Shown here: positions 1 through 12,148 of the stretch, piece by piece | Numbering within the stretch: position 1 is the first letter of the stretch | How the letters are laid out: each line of letters starts with the position of its first letter | DNA from: Struthidea cinerea | Lineage: Eukaryota > Chordata > Aves > Passeriformes > Corcoracidae | Assembly: GCA_013397865.1 (NCBI GenBank) | Contig: VZTI01001730.1 | Coordinates: 370,897 to 434,896 of the forward strand | Direction of reading: 5' to 3' | Length of the DNA: 64,000 nt | The notes under the pieces: generated by a model | What the model was told of the DNA's origin: nothing | Database searches by the model: none | Seen by the model: only the letters and a program-made list of their open reading frames with translations | Program-made: the position numbers and the translations under genes

Positions 1-1411
1 CTTTATGATGTTTCAATATAATTTCAAGCCAGCATTATGTGAAATAAAAATTATCTGAACATTCTCCTGTCTTGTAAATGGGATTAAAAAAATAAAACAA
101 AACACACTTTCCATCGTATCATTTGATACCTGATCACAGACCTTCAACTACTACTACCAGAAGTACCATTTCTCCATATTTATGGTTTTTTACATAGTTC
201 CACAGGAAAAGTTAAACGCTTACCTGCAGAGCAGGATATCAGCATTGCTACGTCCAAGCTCAGCCCTGTGTACCTGTGTGTGAAGGGAGGGAAACAAATT
301 AGAGGCACTTATCACCTTGGTTTTCTGACTCCAAGAAGGTGAAGTGGAGGATCTTCTAGATGAGCACAACATTCTTGCACGAAACTCACTCTCACAGTGT
401 GAATAACTTCAATATTAACAATTCATTTCATTCAAACTGAGAAGTGGTTTGAAATAAAGGCACTATCATTTCCCATGACTATCGTGCTTCACAAACACCA
501 GGAGACACTGAGATCACTGAGATGGAACTTCTTTCATTTCACAGGAGAAAATGCTACTCTGGAAGCAATCAGTGGTCAGCAGAACATAATAGCAGCTGAC
601 ATTTCAGGTCAATATGAAAGCAGTTTGGAGCCAGCCAATTTGGAAGTGCTCCAGTTTGTCACTTCATTGCTAACGAAGACAATGTTGCAACATGTTTTGT
701 TTAATATAAAAACCAGGATAGAATCATGAGAGAATTATTTCCCTCTCAGCTTCACCCCCCTCCAATCCTCTTTCCAAATGCAATTGTTCTATTTTTAAAA
801 AGCTCATTTGTTCTTATTGTTCTTGCATCAAGCTGGCAGCTCACCCATCTGTCTCCCACTGTGCTTAAAAAGATGTCATGATCCTGCAGTCCCAAACACA
901 GTCCTGATGTTTCCACTGAACTAAAACACATCTGCAACAACAGCTTTCACTTAGGAGTAAAGCTATTTTTGAAACAATGACAACCTCGCCAGTCAGATTT
1001 CAGATGGATTTATCGAAAAGAAAAACCAATAAAAAAACCCCAAACCAGTGCCACCTCATCCAAGGTACCAGGACGCTCATCGGTTAAGTCATTAAACAAA
1101 GTTTGTTTAAAGAATTCCCAGCTTCATCATGCATGTTGTTTGAGAGCAATACCACACAAAGGTTGTTGGGAAAACGAGTCTGCATTTAGGGCTGCCTTTC
1201 ACCCAAAATCCCACAGCAACGTCTTGAACAAACCCCCAGTCCAAGGAGATCCCGTGGGATCCCTCAGATCCATGATGGTAATATCAGGTGAAACACTCCT
1301 GGAAAATTACTGCTTGTTCCATGTCATCCAGGAAAGAGACAGAAAGTGAGCAGGTAACCAAACCAGTGTGTTAAAGTAAGCATTTTCAGGGTTTTAAACA
1401 GATTTCTTGCA

Positions 1412-1438
1412 AGTGACTGAAGTGACTGAAGTGACTGA
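1412..1438. repeat. 9-bp tandem repeat, three copies
   Basis: AGTGACTGA is repeated head to tail at 1412, 1421 and 1430 without mismatch. Confidence 0.85.
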
Positions 1439-2097
1439 TCCACTATTTTGCAGCCTCCATTGCGGGGAAAAACAGTCTCATGGCCAAAATCAAACCACAT
1501 GTGCCTTTACTTGCCTAATAGCAGTGAAATCTCATGGAGAGAATCAGAAATGTAGCACATCATCAGCCCTGGTCCCCTTGTATTCTCTGCTGGTCAGGTT
1601 TTGGCTGTCTTGTTGAAGGCAGCAAGGCCTTCAAAGCTGGGATTGGCTCTGCTGAAACGCAGTCTACTCCAGACAAACAGCTCTGGTTTTAGATGAGACC
1701 TCAAGTGCAAAGCAGCAGAAACGCTGAGAAGCTTTCAGACCTGGCACAACCTCCGTCGCAGTTTCCAACCCTAAACACGTGCACCCTGGTTCTATCAGCG
1801 GATTCCATCGTCATAGTTTGGGATTCAGATAAGAGGCCCCAAGACTCTTTGGCCTGGTGGAAAATAGAGATTGAGGCACTTTTCTCTCTCCTAAACTTCT
1901 TCCCTGTGAATCAAGTCAGAGGCAGAGTAGACGCACACTTGCCCTCAGTGTGTTTCATGGAATAAACAGGTTTGACAGCTGAGAATTTTTGGCAAGAATT
2001 GCAAACAAACTTGCATTTTTTTAGAGGCTTAAAGCAGACAAACAGCCAGGCTACTCTCCTCAGAGGAGCAAATCCTGAGGAGACCATTTTTTTTTTC

Positions 2098-2236
2098 TTA
2101 TTGCATTAATGAATATTCTGTCACTTCAGTAGGCCAAACATAATTGTTCAAACTGCTATGCTGAGACTAATTGCCCGGTCATTTACAATTAGAGGTGTTA
2201 ATATGGCCATTAAGATGTTACAAATGGCTCCTGAGC
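2098..2236. other. Candidate conserved non-coding element
   Basis: A repeat-free AT-rich block with several homeodomain-type words (CATTAATGAAT, CATAATTG, GACTAATTGC, ACAATTAGAG, GTTAATATGG) in about 140 bp. The density is suggestive of a developmental enhancer. Conservation was not tested. Confidence 0.25.
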
Positions 2237-3175
2237 ACCCTCCCAGGTCACCACATGTATAGAGCACCCTGGCAGAGCAGGAGAAGGAGTCAGATTTTGG
2301 GTCAGGACTTGGTGCCATGAGAAACCTGACAAGGCAAGAAGACGCCACAGCCTTCCTTCCTGCAAAACCCTTGCTGGCTGGTCAGCAGTGACAAACAGCC
2401 CAGTTCCGAGAGGACTGGCGTCTCTGCCACACCTCCCAGCCCACTGACTCCCTTGCTTCCAGATGCTGCAACTCCACCAGCCCTTCCCTCCCGGAAGCCA
2501 AGCAAGGCATGTGGTGCCACAGCCTCCTGGCAGCAATTAGTCATCAGAATTAGACTAAGAGTTCATTTATAATCTTTCAGATTGAAAGACCATCTTGAAA
2601 TTAATTTCTTCTGTCCGCAGAGCAGCTGACACGCAAGAGAGGGGACAGCGAAGCCTTTAATCTGTATTCCATGGCTTAAGAGTGCAACTGCACCCACTCA
2701 CACAGAAAACTTCTCTCTGTTAACTGAGCTGTTAAAACTTGGTGGGTGAGTGCAGCTTGTGGACTGGCGTGCCGTATTAGCTGGAAGAGGCTGCATTTGC
2801 ATGGAAGACTCCAGTTTCCAGCTACTTTCTACTTTGAGATGATCTGGAGCCATTCTGCTTCAAGAGGTCAATTTTTAAAGAGGCAAGAACAAAAACATCC
2901 CTCTCTAAAAATAAACCAGCTCCTGTGAAAAGGCTTGGCATCCCCGTGTCAGGTTTCTGTGACTGGGAGAGAGAGAAGAGTCTGTCTGGACTTGGCTTCC
3001 AGCCACAAGGAAGTTCATATCTAATATAATCAAGCCACATTAGAAAAAACTGAGCAGATAAGAAGCCAAATGCAACTCCAACCACAAAGCCTCCATTGAA
3101 AATGTGTTTTGACTTCAGAAGGGGGACAGGAAAAAAGAAGAGAGGATTAGAGATTCAGGGCCCAGCGCTCCTCTC

Positions 3176-3245
3176 AGTTGCCCCAGATTTACACCCATTA
3201 TACTCCAGAAGAGTTGATCCAAATTCCGCTTTGCTGTGAGAAAGG
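3176..3245. repeat. Possible ancient palindromic repeat fragment
   Basis: CAGTTGCCCCAGATTTACAC, CCATTATACTCCAGAAGAG and GATCCAAATTCCGC resemble one arm of the class seen at 8.1 kb (CCAGATTTACACC...TGTAACTGAGATCAGAAT pattern). Only one arm is recognisable. Confidence 0.25.
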
Positions 3246-3540
3246 CAAGTGCTTAACTTACATCAGCTGCAGAAACATTTCCGATTTCTTATCTCCTTCC
3301 TAATTGCCATTCAGGGGACAGTGTGACGTGTGTCACGTCCAGCCTTTACCCATTTATTCTGAAGGTTAAAAATGTCACAACGGGTGTGGAGCAACCAGCA
3401 CTTCAAAAAAAAAGTTTGTCGATACAGAAGTCTGTTATTGCAAGTCCAATGAGAAAATAATGCCCTCTTTGTACTTGTTTTCTCTTGACAGACAGCTTAA
3501 ATTAGGTTGCCGAATAACTTGGTACATGGTACAACAGTAA

Positions 3541-3735
3541 ACCTGTCACGAAAGCATGTTAATCAAAGCACAACTGATACTCGACATCCCCTGGTGAAAG
3601 GCATTTTTACAGTGTTTCATTAAAATTGAAAGGAGGATTAAGAGGCCTATTTCTTGATTAATGTGTCTCTCTGACTGGGAGATGTAATCCTATCCATAAC
3701 CTCAAATTACTGGAAACCAAATTAAATTTCTGCCA
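3541..3735. other. Candidate conserved non-coding element
   Basis: A repeat-free block with GTTAATCAAAGC (HNF1/TCF-like words), CATTAAAATTG, CTTGATTAATG, GTAATCCTATCC and CAAATTAAATTT. It has no usable reading frame. Conservation was not tested. Confidence 0.25.
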
Positions 3736-5792
3736 GCAGATCATTCCGAGCACATATGACACAGGGCACAAAAGTGTTCATTTCTTTACACTTTTTATCC
3801 AACCCTGAGACCCTTTGAGTTGCAAACACCACAGTGGGAGCTCCAGTGACACTCCAGGCTACAGGAAGAGAAGAGGCAGCCAGTCTGGAAGAAACACAAT
3901 GTCGGGATCTCTGTCAGGACACATCCTGGCTCTCCTTGCTGCCAGGTGACAGGGATCCTGCTGGGAACACCACACTCCCTGGTGACCAGCAGCGTGATGA
4001 GAAGTGGACTCTTCCTCCCCACCACCACACCCTGATTCTGTGCCTGAACCGAGGCCAGGAATTCAGTGTCAGGAGTGCACATTCCCAGCTGGTGCAGGGA
4101 CAGAGCTGTGCTGGGTAGCCCCAACTCCCCAGCCCACAGGGCAACCGGCTCCCTGCCAGCCACCACAGCCTCTGGGACATTTGCTTTCAAAACCCTTGTA
4201 TCAGCAGTGCTTGGAGCCTCTGTGTGCCCAGGAGAAGGAACAAAAGATGATACAACCCACACCAATTTCAGCCTGCCCCACACCAGACAGGGAAAAGGCA
4301 GTACCAGGTCAGACACTCAGCTGCAAACACAGCCCCGGCCACCTGCCAAAATCCCCATTTCACAGCACACTCTGTTCACACTCTGTGGCAAAATCCTGCA
4401 TGGCTCAATCCCAAGAAGCCTGAAACAGCTGCATATCCCGTTCAAACAAAACAGACCTATGCCTCAGTAGTCCACCACAGCAGCAAGTGGCTGCATCTCC
4501 CTCAGACAGGCTCACTGTTTCTTCCAAGAGCAAATTCCAACTGGGTTTTTGTAGCAGACCTGGCAGCCATAATCTGGCTTCTCGAAGGCAGCTTAGATAA
4601 AATCACTTGCAGCTCTTCTGTTTCAGCCACTTCTCCCTTGAAATATTCCCTGCCTGACTCAACCTGATGGTTTATCTTACGAGGACAATAGTTGAACTAG
4701 AAGCCTAAACTCCAAAACTCACAAGAGTCGGACTCTCAACAGATGCTCCTTGTATCTCTGGGCTTCAGTAGTCCTCTCACTCCCAAGGCCATTAATGCTT
4801 AGTGCCAGGAACAATTTATTCCATTAGATAAGGGCTAGAACTTTTCCAAGCACAACCTACATGCAGTGAGATGATAACAAGTCACCTAAGGCTATGTCAT
4901 GTTTCAACTTTGATCTCCTCTTTGGTTGGTCTGGATATCACTTCCCACATCTTCCCTCTCTGCAAGGCAGTGCTGTGCTGCGGGGGAAGCCCTGGGATCT
5001 CAGTCTGCTTGGTGGCACTGCCACAGTCCCCACCACTCACCGTCTCTGCCCACCCAGTGGTACTGAGATCAGGTTGGAGTCCTGCTTAGCCATGAATAGC
5101 TGGAATTATTTGCTTAAACAAAACAAACCAAAAAAAAACCCCAAAAGACACATGTAATACTGAGCTCTGGAAGATAGCATAGCATTAAACCCTTGTTTTT
5201 AAAACAACATTCAAATATGTTCATATATCTGACTTGCATCCTGAACAAGCAGTCTTACTCCAGATTCCTGCTAAGAGGATGAGTTTGTAACCCATCCACC
5301 CCCTCCTCAGATTTTTCATTCCCCACTGACTCCTCGGCATCTCTGTTCTAAACACCTCCGTTCTCACCCCTGTTTACAGGATCAGGTTAAAGCACTCTGT
5401 GAAAAAAGGCAGAGTTCAAGAAATGGATGGGGCTGTGTTATCCTCAAAGCGTTCTAAGGGCAGTAAATATCAGGCCTCTCCTCTCCCTCCCATACGCAGC
5501 CCAATGTACACAACAGGAGAGCACATCTGAGAGATGGGCTTTGAGATACAGCCTTTTATAGTATCTGCAATAATTTAATAAGCTGCGAGCTGCTCCCAGA
5601 GCACATTCACGGGAGAGAGGGGTTGTTGTTGTTTTAGCCTTTGCAGCTTTGCTAAGCTTTGAACTGAGGGTATTGGGTTGAACAGCAGTAAATGCGCTGA
5701 GAGTTGCCTAATATTTTCCATTACACCATTTATATCTTATAATCTTACACCTGACATTTCTTATTCTTATACTATATGCACTGCTTGAAAAG

Positions 5793-5808
5793 AAAAAAAA
5801 AAAAAAAA
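5793..5808. repeat. Poly-A tract
   Basis: A run of 16 A residues preceded by GAAAAG. No clear retroelement body is recognised immediately upstream. Confidence 0.85.
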
Positions 5809-8129
5809 GAGATGGGTCTTTTGTTGCTATTTATAACATGCCAACAGATCTTAGTGAGTTTTACCAAAGGGCAGGTTAAAGAGTAATTAAAAATCTAGTC
5901 AGATTATTTAAAAAAAGGAAAAAAAAAGGAAGGATGTATCACGCATTCAAAACCTTCAGGGTGAAGTCCTCTGGAGCACGATTGAAATAGACTTTTTTGT
6001 TTTTGTTGTTAATCTCACTTCGAAAACTCAATTTATTCTCATGAAATAACTTCCTTATTTGCAATCTAACTTGTAAGAAAATATTTACACCACATACACT
6101 GGCTTATTTATCTATTAAGTGAGCCATATGGCATCAAGACTGGCAATTTAAGTGGGAACAGACAACAAATAAGTGGTGCAGAAAGCTAAACCTTAGAGAG
6201 CCACAAAGGCTCGTTCAGAGATGAGCCTGAATAGATACAAAAAGAACCATTTCCCAAGGCATGAGAAGAGTCTTACACAGAGGTCACTGGGGAAGCCACG
6301 GGATCATCAGAGGGGTCTGTTGCTCTATTACAGGTGTGTCAGTGTGCAGAGCAGACCCCAAACCTCTGGTCCCTGCTGTATCCATCAGCTCAGTGACCTC
6401 TGCACACCACGTGCTGGACCATCAGCCCCTTCCAGGCCAGCCCTTCAGTGATTCCATCAGCTCTGGAAACAGGAGGCCCAAGGGAGGCCCAGCAGGCTGA
6501 ACTTTATCAAACACAAGGACCCAGCATTCCTGGATTCTGGCCGTGCCCATGGCAGATGGACAAAGCAGGCTGAGGCTGTGCAGCCATTTGCAGGAATCTG
6601 GCAAAGCTGTGCACAAACCAGTGTCCTGAGGATGCAAAACCTGCCTGGCTGCTCACTCCCTTGGGCTTCTCAGATTTCTGATGCTGGTGAGGGGGGAGGG
6701 AAGAATGCAAAACAAGATTTCTCTAGCTGCCCTAATCTATGTTATGCCCCTTTTAAGCTTTCTCCTCACATTTCTAAGTACAGACACGGCTCTCACTGCA
6801 CAATGTGGGGATAGATACCAACCAAGGACATGGATACCCTGCTTATTTGCACTCAGTAGGAAACAACAGAAGGGCCAATGGGGAAATGGGAGCTTCCAGG
6901 GGAAGGAAGGGGCAGACTTAAATTTTCTGCATTTCAGCAGGGGTAGAAAAGGTTAAATGGGTCACCCCACTTTGATGGGTTATCCCATTATTGAAGTTGT
7001 AAGCAGTGTTGGAGCATAAAGGTTTTGGGCACAAAAATGTCTGTGGTTATCTCGGAAAACAAATGTGTTTTAAAAGGCATGAGTCTTAACACAGAGTCTG
7101 AGTGGAGGGAAATGCTGGAGTGATGGGAATTTTAAAAGGCCCAAGGTATAAGCATTTACACAGCAACCTGATTTGAAAACCAAGAAATAGGAAGATAAGT
7201 TTAGTTTATTATGAGGTTCATTTCTTTTCTGATCTCTATAGCAGAGTGTTTTTATCATGTGAAACGATAGTCGGTGCCACAGCTAGTTAAATATAACAAG
7301 TGGGAGAGAGAAGGGAAATAATTCTGAAACCTTTCTAAAATGAAAGCTTTCTTCTAACTCAGGAGTCATAAATAAAATCAAGTATTTGCCCTCAGGGAAG
7401 AACTTAACACAACTCCAATTCAGCTAGAGGAATCTTTCACCAAGGCACGTCTTTGCCCTCGCAGACTGTTACTGCGCCTTCTCCTCACTCTCTTCTCTTT
7501 GGAAGTCAGAGCCACTCTGCATTTAATAGCTGTGCGCTACCAAAAGTCACCCTGAAGGAGCCGACAGAGCCAATAAAACCTGGACAAGGCTGATTTCTAA
7601 CAACTGCAGTCCCCTGAAGCAGGACTTGAGCCTGCAAGGCTTATCAGGCAGCTGCACACCCCATCGACCCTCACACCTCCATCCATCACCGCCCAAGCTT
7701 CTCACAGCACCACGACGAGCCTGCTCCTCACAGGACAGTGCAGAATTTGCAGAGCTTTTTGCTGTGCAGGATGGCTTCCCCAACTTCCACAAGAAGCTAT
7801 TCCAGGTTGGAGGGCTCACTTCAGAAGGGGTTCCCAGCAAGCCAGTTTATCACACTGAGAACCATTTGCAATCCAAGTTCATCTTCCCCATCCATCTGAA
7901 AACCACACAGAAGCCAAACAAAATCACATGTGAAGGTCACAGTCTCCCCCTTCTTCTTTCACCACAGTCTTCCTTCCCTCAAAAGCAAAACAGACCCTGG
8001 AACCAAAAGCAAATCAGAGCCTTTTATGAAGTGGGGAAGGACAGTGCAATGAGTTGAATGATGTCAAGATGGCCAAAGACTTTCTATAATAAGTCTTAAA
8101 TGAGCCGCAACTCTAAGTGCAACAGGCTA

Positions 8130-8235
8130 AAACTCTTTTTAATTCCACCTGTATAAAACCAAAGTCACTTTCCATTGAACTCAATAGAGCTGCTCCAAAT
8201 TTACTATGGTATGATTCAAAGTAGTGTGGAAAAGG
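8130..8235. repeat. Ancient palindromic amniote repeat relic
   Basis: An imperfect inverted repeat is centred on CCATTGAACTCAATAGAG (about 8172-8189). Its arms are TGTATAAAACCAAAGTCACT on the left and GCTCCAAATTTACTATGG on the right. The same pattern of a CCATTGA-TCAATGG core with TTTACA-containing arms is frequent in sauropsid genomes. Confidence 0.5.
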
Positions 8236-11200
8236 AATGTATAAACAAGGTCCTATTCAGGCTGTGTTGTGACAAATGGTGACATTTTCTTCTTGGAATA
8301 AAACCTGTCAAAATCATGTAATTAAGCAGAGAATGCCTTTGCTGCACAGAATTTATTTCCAAACACCAAAAACACCCTATATAAAGTAAATCTGTGTTTT
8401 TCTTGTTTTTCAAAAGTCTCATTTCCAGCATGGCTTACTCTGCTCCTTGGAAGACTTCCTGAGCTAGGCTGCCTTAACCTTGGAACACCTGAAATAATCC
8501 AAAAGTGTGTGCAGCAGTAAAGGGGTGCTGAGGCAATAACTGCAATCTTTTTTCCAAGCTGGTTCTTTCTGCTTTCCTGTTTTGCCTGTGTGTTTACAAA
8601 AGGTGAGTACTCTTCCAAAGGTATTATGCCTCAGAGCAAGGTAAACAAACCCTTGAATGGATGCACCTGTAACTGTTCACAGGCTGCTCCAAAGTGTGTT
8701 ACAACTCCTTTGCAAAGAAAACAAATCACACAGAATCTTGCTCGCACTGTGAAACGGTCTGGGGAAGACTTGGGGGTTGTTTCTAAATAAAAGCTGCTAG
8801 CACGGCAGCTGCTGTTGAGGGGTGGGATTGCTCATTTTGGGTACAGCTGCCTCCTGCTGCCTCCACAGCTCTCGAGCTGTTGTTAGCAGCTCTCACTGCA
8901 CAGAAGACCCTGAAACTCCATAGCTCAGGCCCCCAAGCCAGCAGGATGCCCCGGAGCCTGCAGAGAACAGCAGCTTCCATTCCTTCCAAACACTCAATCA
9001 GCAAAATGACCCAAATCCCTCACAAGCAGCAGAAAGGAGAATCCACAAATAAACATGCAAAAGGCCGTGCAAAACCTCCCCTGCAGTGGGAAGAGGAGGT
9101 TGCATCCCACGTCCAGGTGTAGGGACTGAGCTTTCCCAGAAAAAAAGTTCATCCCCATGAAGCCCAGCTAGGAATGTGCCTACAATAGCATGGAAATAAC
9201 AATACACCAATAATCCAATTCCAATAACAACATCGGAAAATGCTGAGTTTGCCAAAGCTGATTCATGTGTCTGGGGGGGTGGGGGGAGGAACAAAAGGTG
9301 ATTTTGACACATCTTGTTCCTGCCTCCTGTTTTTCTCTGCTTCTTTGAATTTCAAAATTCAAATGCTATAATTGGAATTGAGTGAAAAGCAGAACTTGTG
9401 TCATGTGAGAAACTGACATTCTGGCATGTTTTTCCATTGAATCAGAACCAAAAAAATTAAAATTTCTCATGAATTGACAATCCAAAAAAAAATCCAGTTT
9501 TGAACGCATCCATATTGATACATTTTAAAATTTTGTTTTGAGAACATCAAAGCAATGTAACAAATTAAACCCTGCTAAAGTATATCAACATTTTGTGTGA
9601 AGAATCTAAACACAGAAACAAGGATTTTACCTTTCCAAAGCAAAACAAAAACATTCCTCGGCTGCAAATATCTGCGCGATTGACACCTCTCAGTAAGACG
9701 TTCTGATTTTGATGAAATTTCTTTTTCTGACAGAAAATTGTTCCATCAGAAATGTTAATGAGCTTTTCTTCAATACAAACACATCTGTGTTACTCATGCC
9801 TAGGAGAAAATGTCACTTTGAAGTATTTTGCTTGGTTAGGTGCCTCCCCATTAGGATGAGGATATTACACCAAGTCTGCCTTGGTTTCTCCACATTCCCC
9901 CCTCCCCATGCACAACATGCACATCTATCATCTGATTAAAAACATTATTTATCTTTATATATAAACATATATTTCCTAGCAAGCCAAGACATTTATAAAT
10001 AACTTATAATACTACAGCTGAGTGCTAAACATCATGATTTAGGATGAAAGAAGGAACCTTTCTGATCATTGTCCTTTAGTATTTCAAAGCCCATTTTTCA
10101 TGTTTATTTGCTGTCACTGGTGGTAAGTGATTGCCTTGCTGTATTGCATTTCCCCTGCAATGGTGAGTTGTTTCCAAAAGGAATGGAAGACAAGCTGTCA
10201 CATCAAAGAGAAAAGACTGAAACCCACCAGGAGGTGAAGCAGGGGTTTATTGTCTTTTGCCCTGAGTTTTGACAGTTAATTAGCTCTCATCCAATTTATG
10301 CTTGTGTGGCAGCTACACCAGGGTCACCAGCAGCAACTCCAAGGTGAGGCCAGTGCAAAGGATACAAGACAGGAAAAGTTGTGACAGAGCCCCAGCAAAG
10401 CAAAGGGCTTCATCTCTCACCCCCAGCCACGGCTGATGGACTCGTTCCCTAATGAAGCCTTTGACTTGTTTATTTTTTTTCCCTTCACCACACCGAGGAT
10501 CGTTTCAACAGCTTTGGGCACTGAGGAATTGCCAAAATGCTGCTAAATTAAGCAGTCAGAGTAGCAGCATCTGTGGAAAAACGCTGCTCCTTCAACTTCC
10601 TTCGTGTCAGCTGCCTTGGGCAGAGGAAGAGGAGGAAGACGACAGTGAGGAGGTGGTAATGAAGGGCTTCACTGAGATGCTCCACAGGGCCGGACTTCAC
10701 TGCCTGCTCTTCAGGACTTTTCAAGACCTCAGCCACATCTTCTGGCACTCAAGATTTTTCAAGACTTAGCAAAGCAAATGCTCTTTCCGCCTCTCATTAC
10801 CTGTTGCTCTCTCTGCTGCTTTGGTGGGTTTTGCCACCTGCAGAGATTTTACCTCCACTGCTAGTTTGAAACCCCAAGTGCAGGGAAAAAGCAGAGCCCA
10901 AACTGTGCTCCTGTCCCAGGAGCACAAAAGCAGGATTTTCACATCATGGAATAAAACCTTTGATCAAATCACATCCCAGCTGCAATAAATTCTGGAAGAG
11001 TGCTGCCCTGCTTGATGCCTAGTGAAATACAGCAAGGCTTCACCTCTGAAAAAAGGCTCTGGATAAATTTAGAGGTCGGGTGAATGTCTCAGGGGAATAT
11101 GACAGACAGTAGCACCAGGAAAAGAATTGGAAATGAGATGCAAATTGACTTTATATTAAACACCCACTGAATGGGAATTTCTAGACATAACTGAACCAGT

Positions 11201-12003
11201 CAAGGCTCAGACTGGAGAGACAGCCTTGAATACTATAGAGCTCCTTGGCAGTGTCCAAGATGTGCTCCATTTCCAAGTGAAATCTTCATACCTTGTAGGA
11301 AGCACCTGCTGCCTCAAAAAATTGGTGTTTTTTGAGAATTACCTGTTCAGACCTTACCCAAGCAGAGAAAGGCAATTTCTGGGCACACAGAAAGCATCTT
11401 TCCTGCAGAGACACTCCTAAAGAGTCAGCCTCATTTAGCCACATTAAATATGGAAAGCACTGCACTAAAACAGCATTGGCACAATATCCAGATTCCTCTC
11501 TCAATATCCCAGCTTCCCTGTGGCTGGGTCCTGATGGGATGCAGGGGCTGACTCAGGGCTCCCCATTCCCTGCTGCCATGATGGGGTGCTCTGTGTGCAC
11601 CCCACCAATGATGCCACAGTCCTTTATATTCTCTTTGTAAAATACATTGAAAAGGCACCAGCAAATTGAAAGCCTGAAGTGCAGAATTATCCAACTTTCT
11701 ATACTAAAATCACTTCTTGAAATGTTTCCTAAGTGAACCAGCCAATTACAGGAGTACCCCCAAACGTCCCCCTACTCCCAACTACTGGAGCAGACTGGGA
11801 TTTAAGCACTAGTGAGATGCAGCAACAAGCTCATATGAATCACCTGCAGGAACTGAGCTTGGGTCTCAAGAATGCAAAGGGCTGAGAGATTCCAGCTGAG
11901 CCTGAAGAGCCAATCCCCAAATACTGGGCCAGCAACAGCAGGAGAGCCAACACCTTGCCCAAACCCACTTGGAAGTACCAATAGTCACCCTCTCAAATCA
12001 CTG

Positions 12004-12148
12004 TATCACAGAATTCAGAATAATTTGGGTTGGAAGGGACCTCAAAGATCATCTATTCCCAACCCCCTGCCATGGACAGGGACTGCTTCCACCACACTGC
12101 GTTGCTCAGACACTCATCCAACCCGGCCTTGAACAGTTCCAGGAACTC
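12004..12148 (-). mobile_element. CR1 LINE, 5'-truncated 3' tail
   Basis: Read on the plus strand it begins ATCACAGAAT, the complement of the CR1 terminal repeat. It then shows the hallmarks of the avian CR1 3' end: GGTTGGAAGGGACCTCAAAG, a CCCTGCCATGGACAGGGAC block, a GTTGCTCAGACACTCATCC-type block and GGCCTTGAACAGTTCCAGG. The element is therefore inserted on the minus strand. The left edge is well defined; the truncation point near 12148 is approximate. Confidence 0.92.

Larger units (their letters stand above)
1..12003. other. Intergenic, no gene recognised
   Basis: Only short, low-complexity reading frames occur on either strand and none looks like a known protein. Apart from the entries at 1.4, 2.1, 3.2, 3.5, 5.8 and 8.1 kb I see ordinary AT-rich non-coding DNA. 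The overlapping open frames at 3.8-4.5 kb fall in a locally GC-richer patch and have no domain. Confidence 0.7.

Noticed and set aside
3795..4470. Several overlapping open frames on both strands
   Set aside because: A GC-richer patch with few stop codons in all frames. No protein similarity is recognised.
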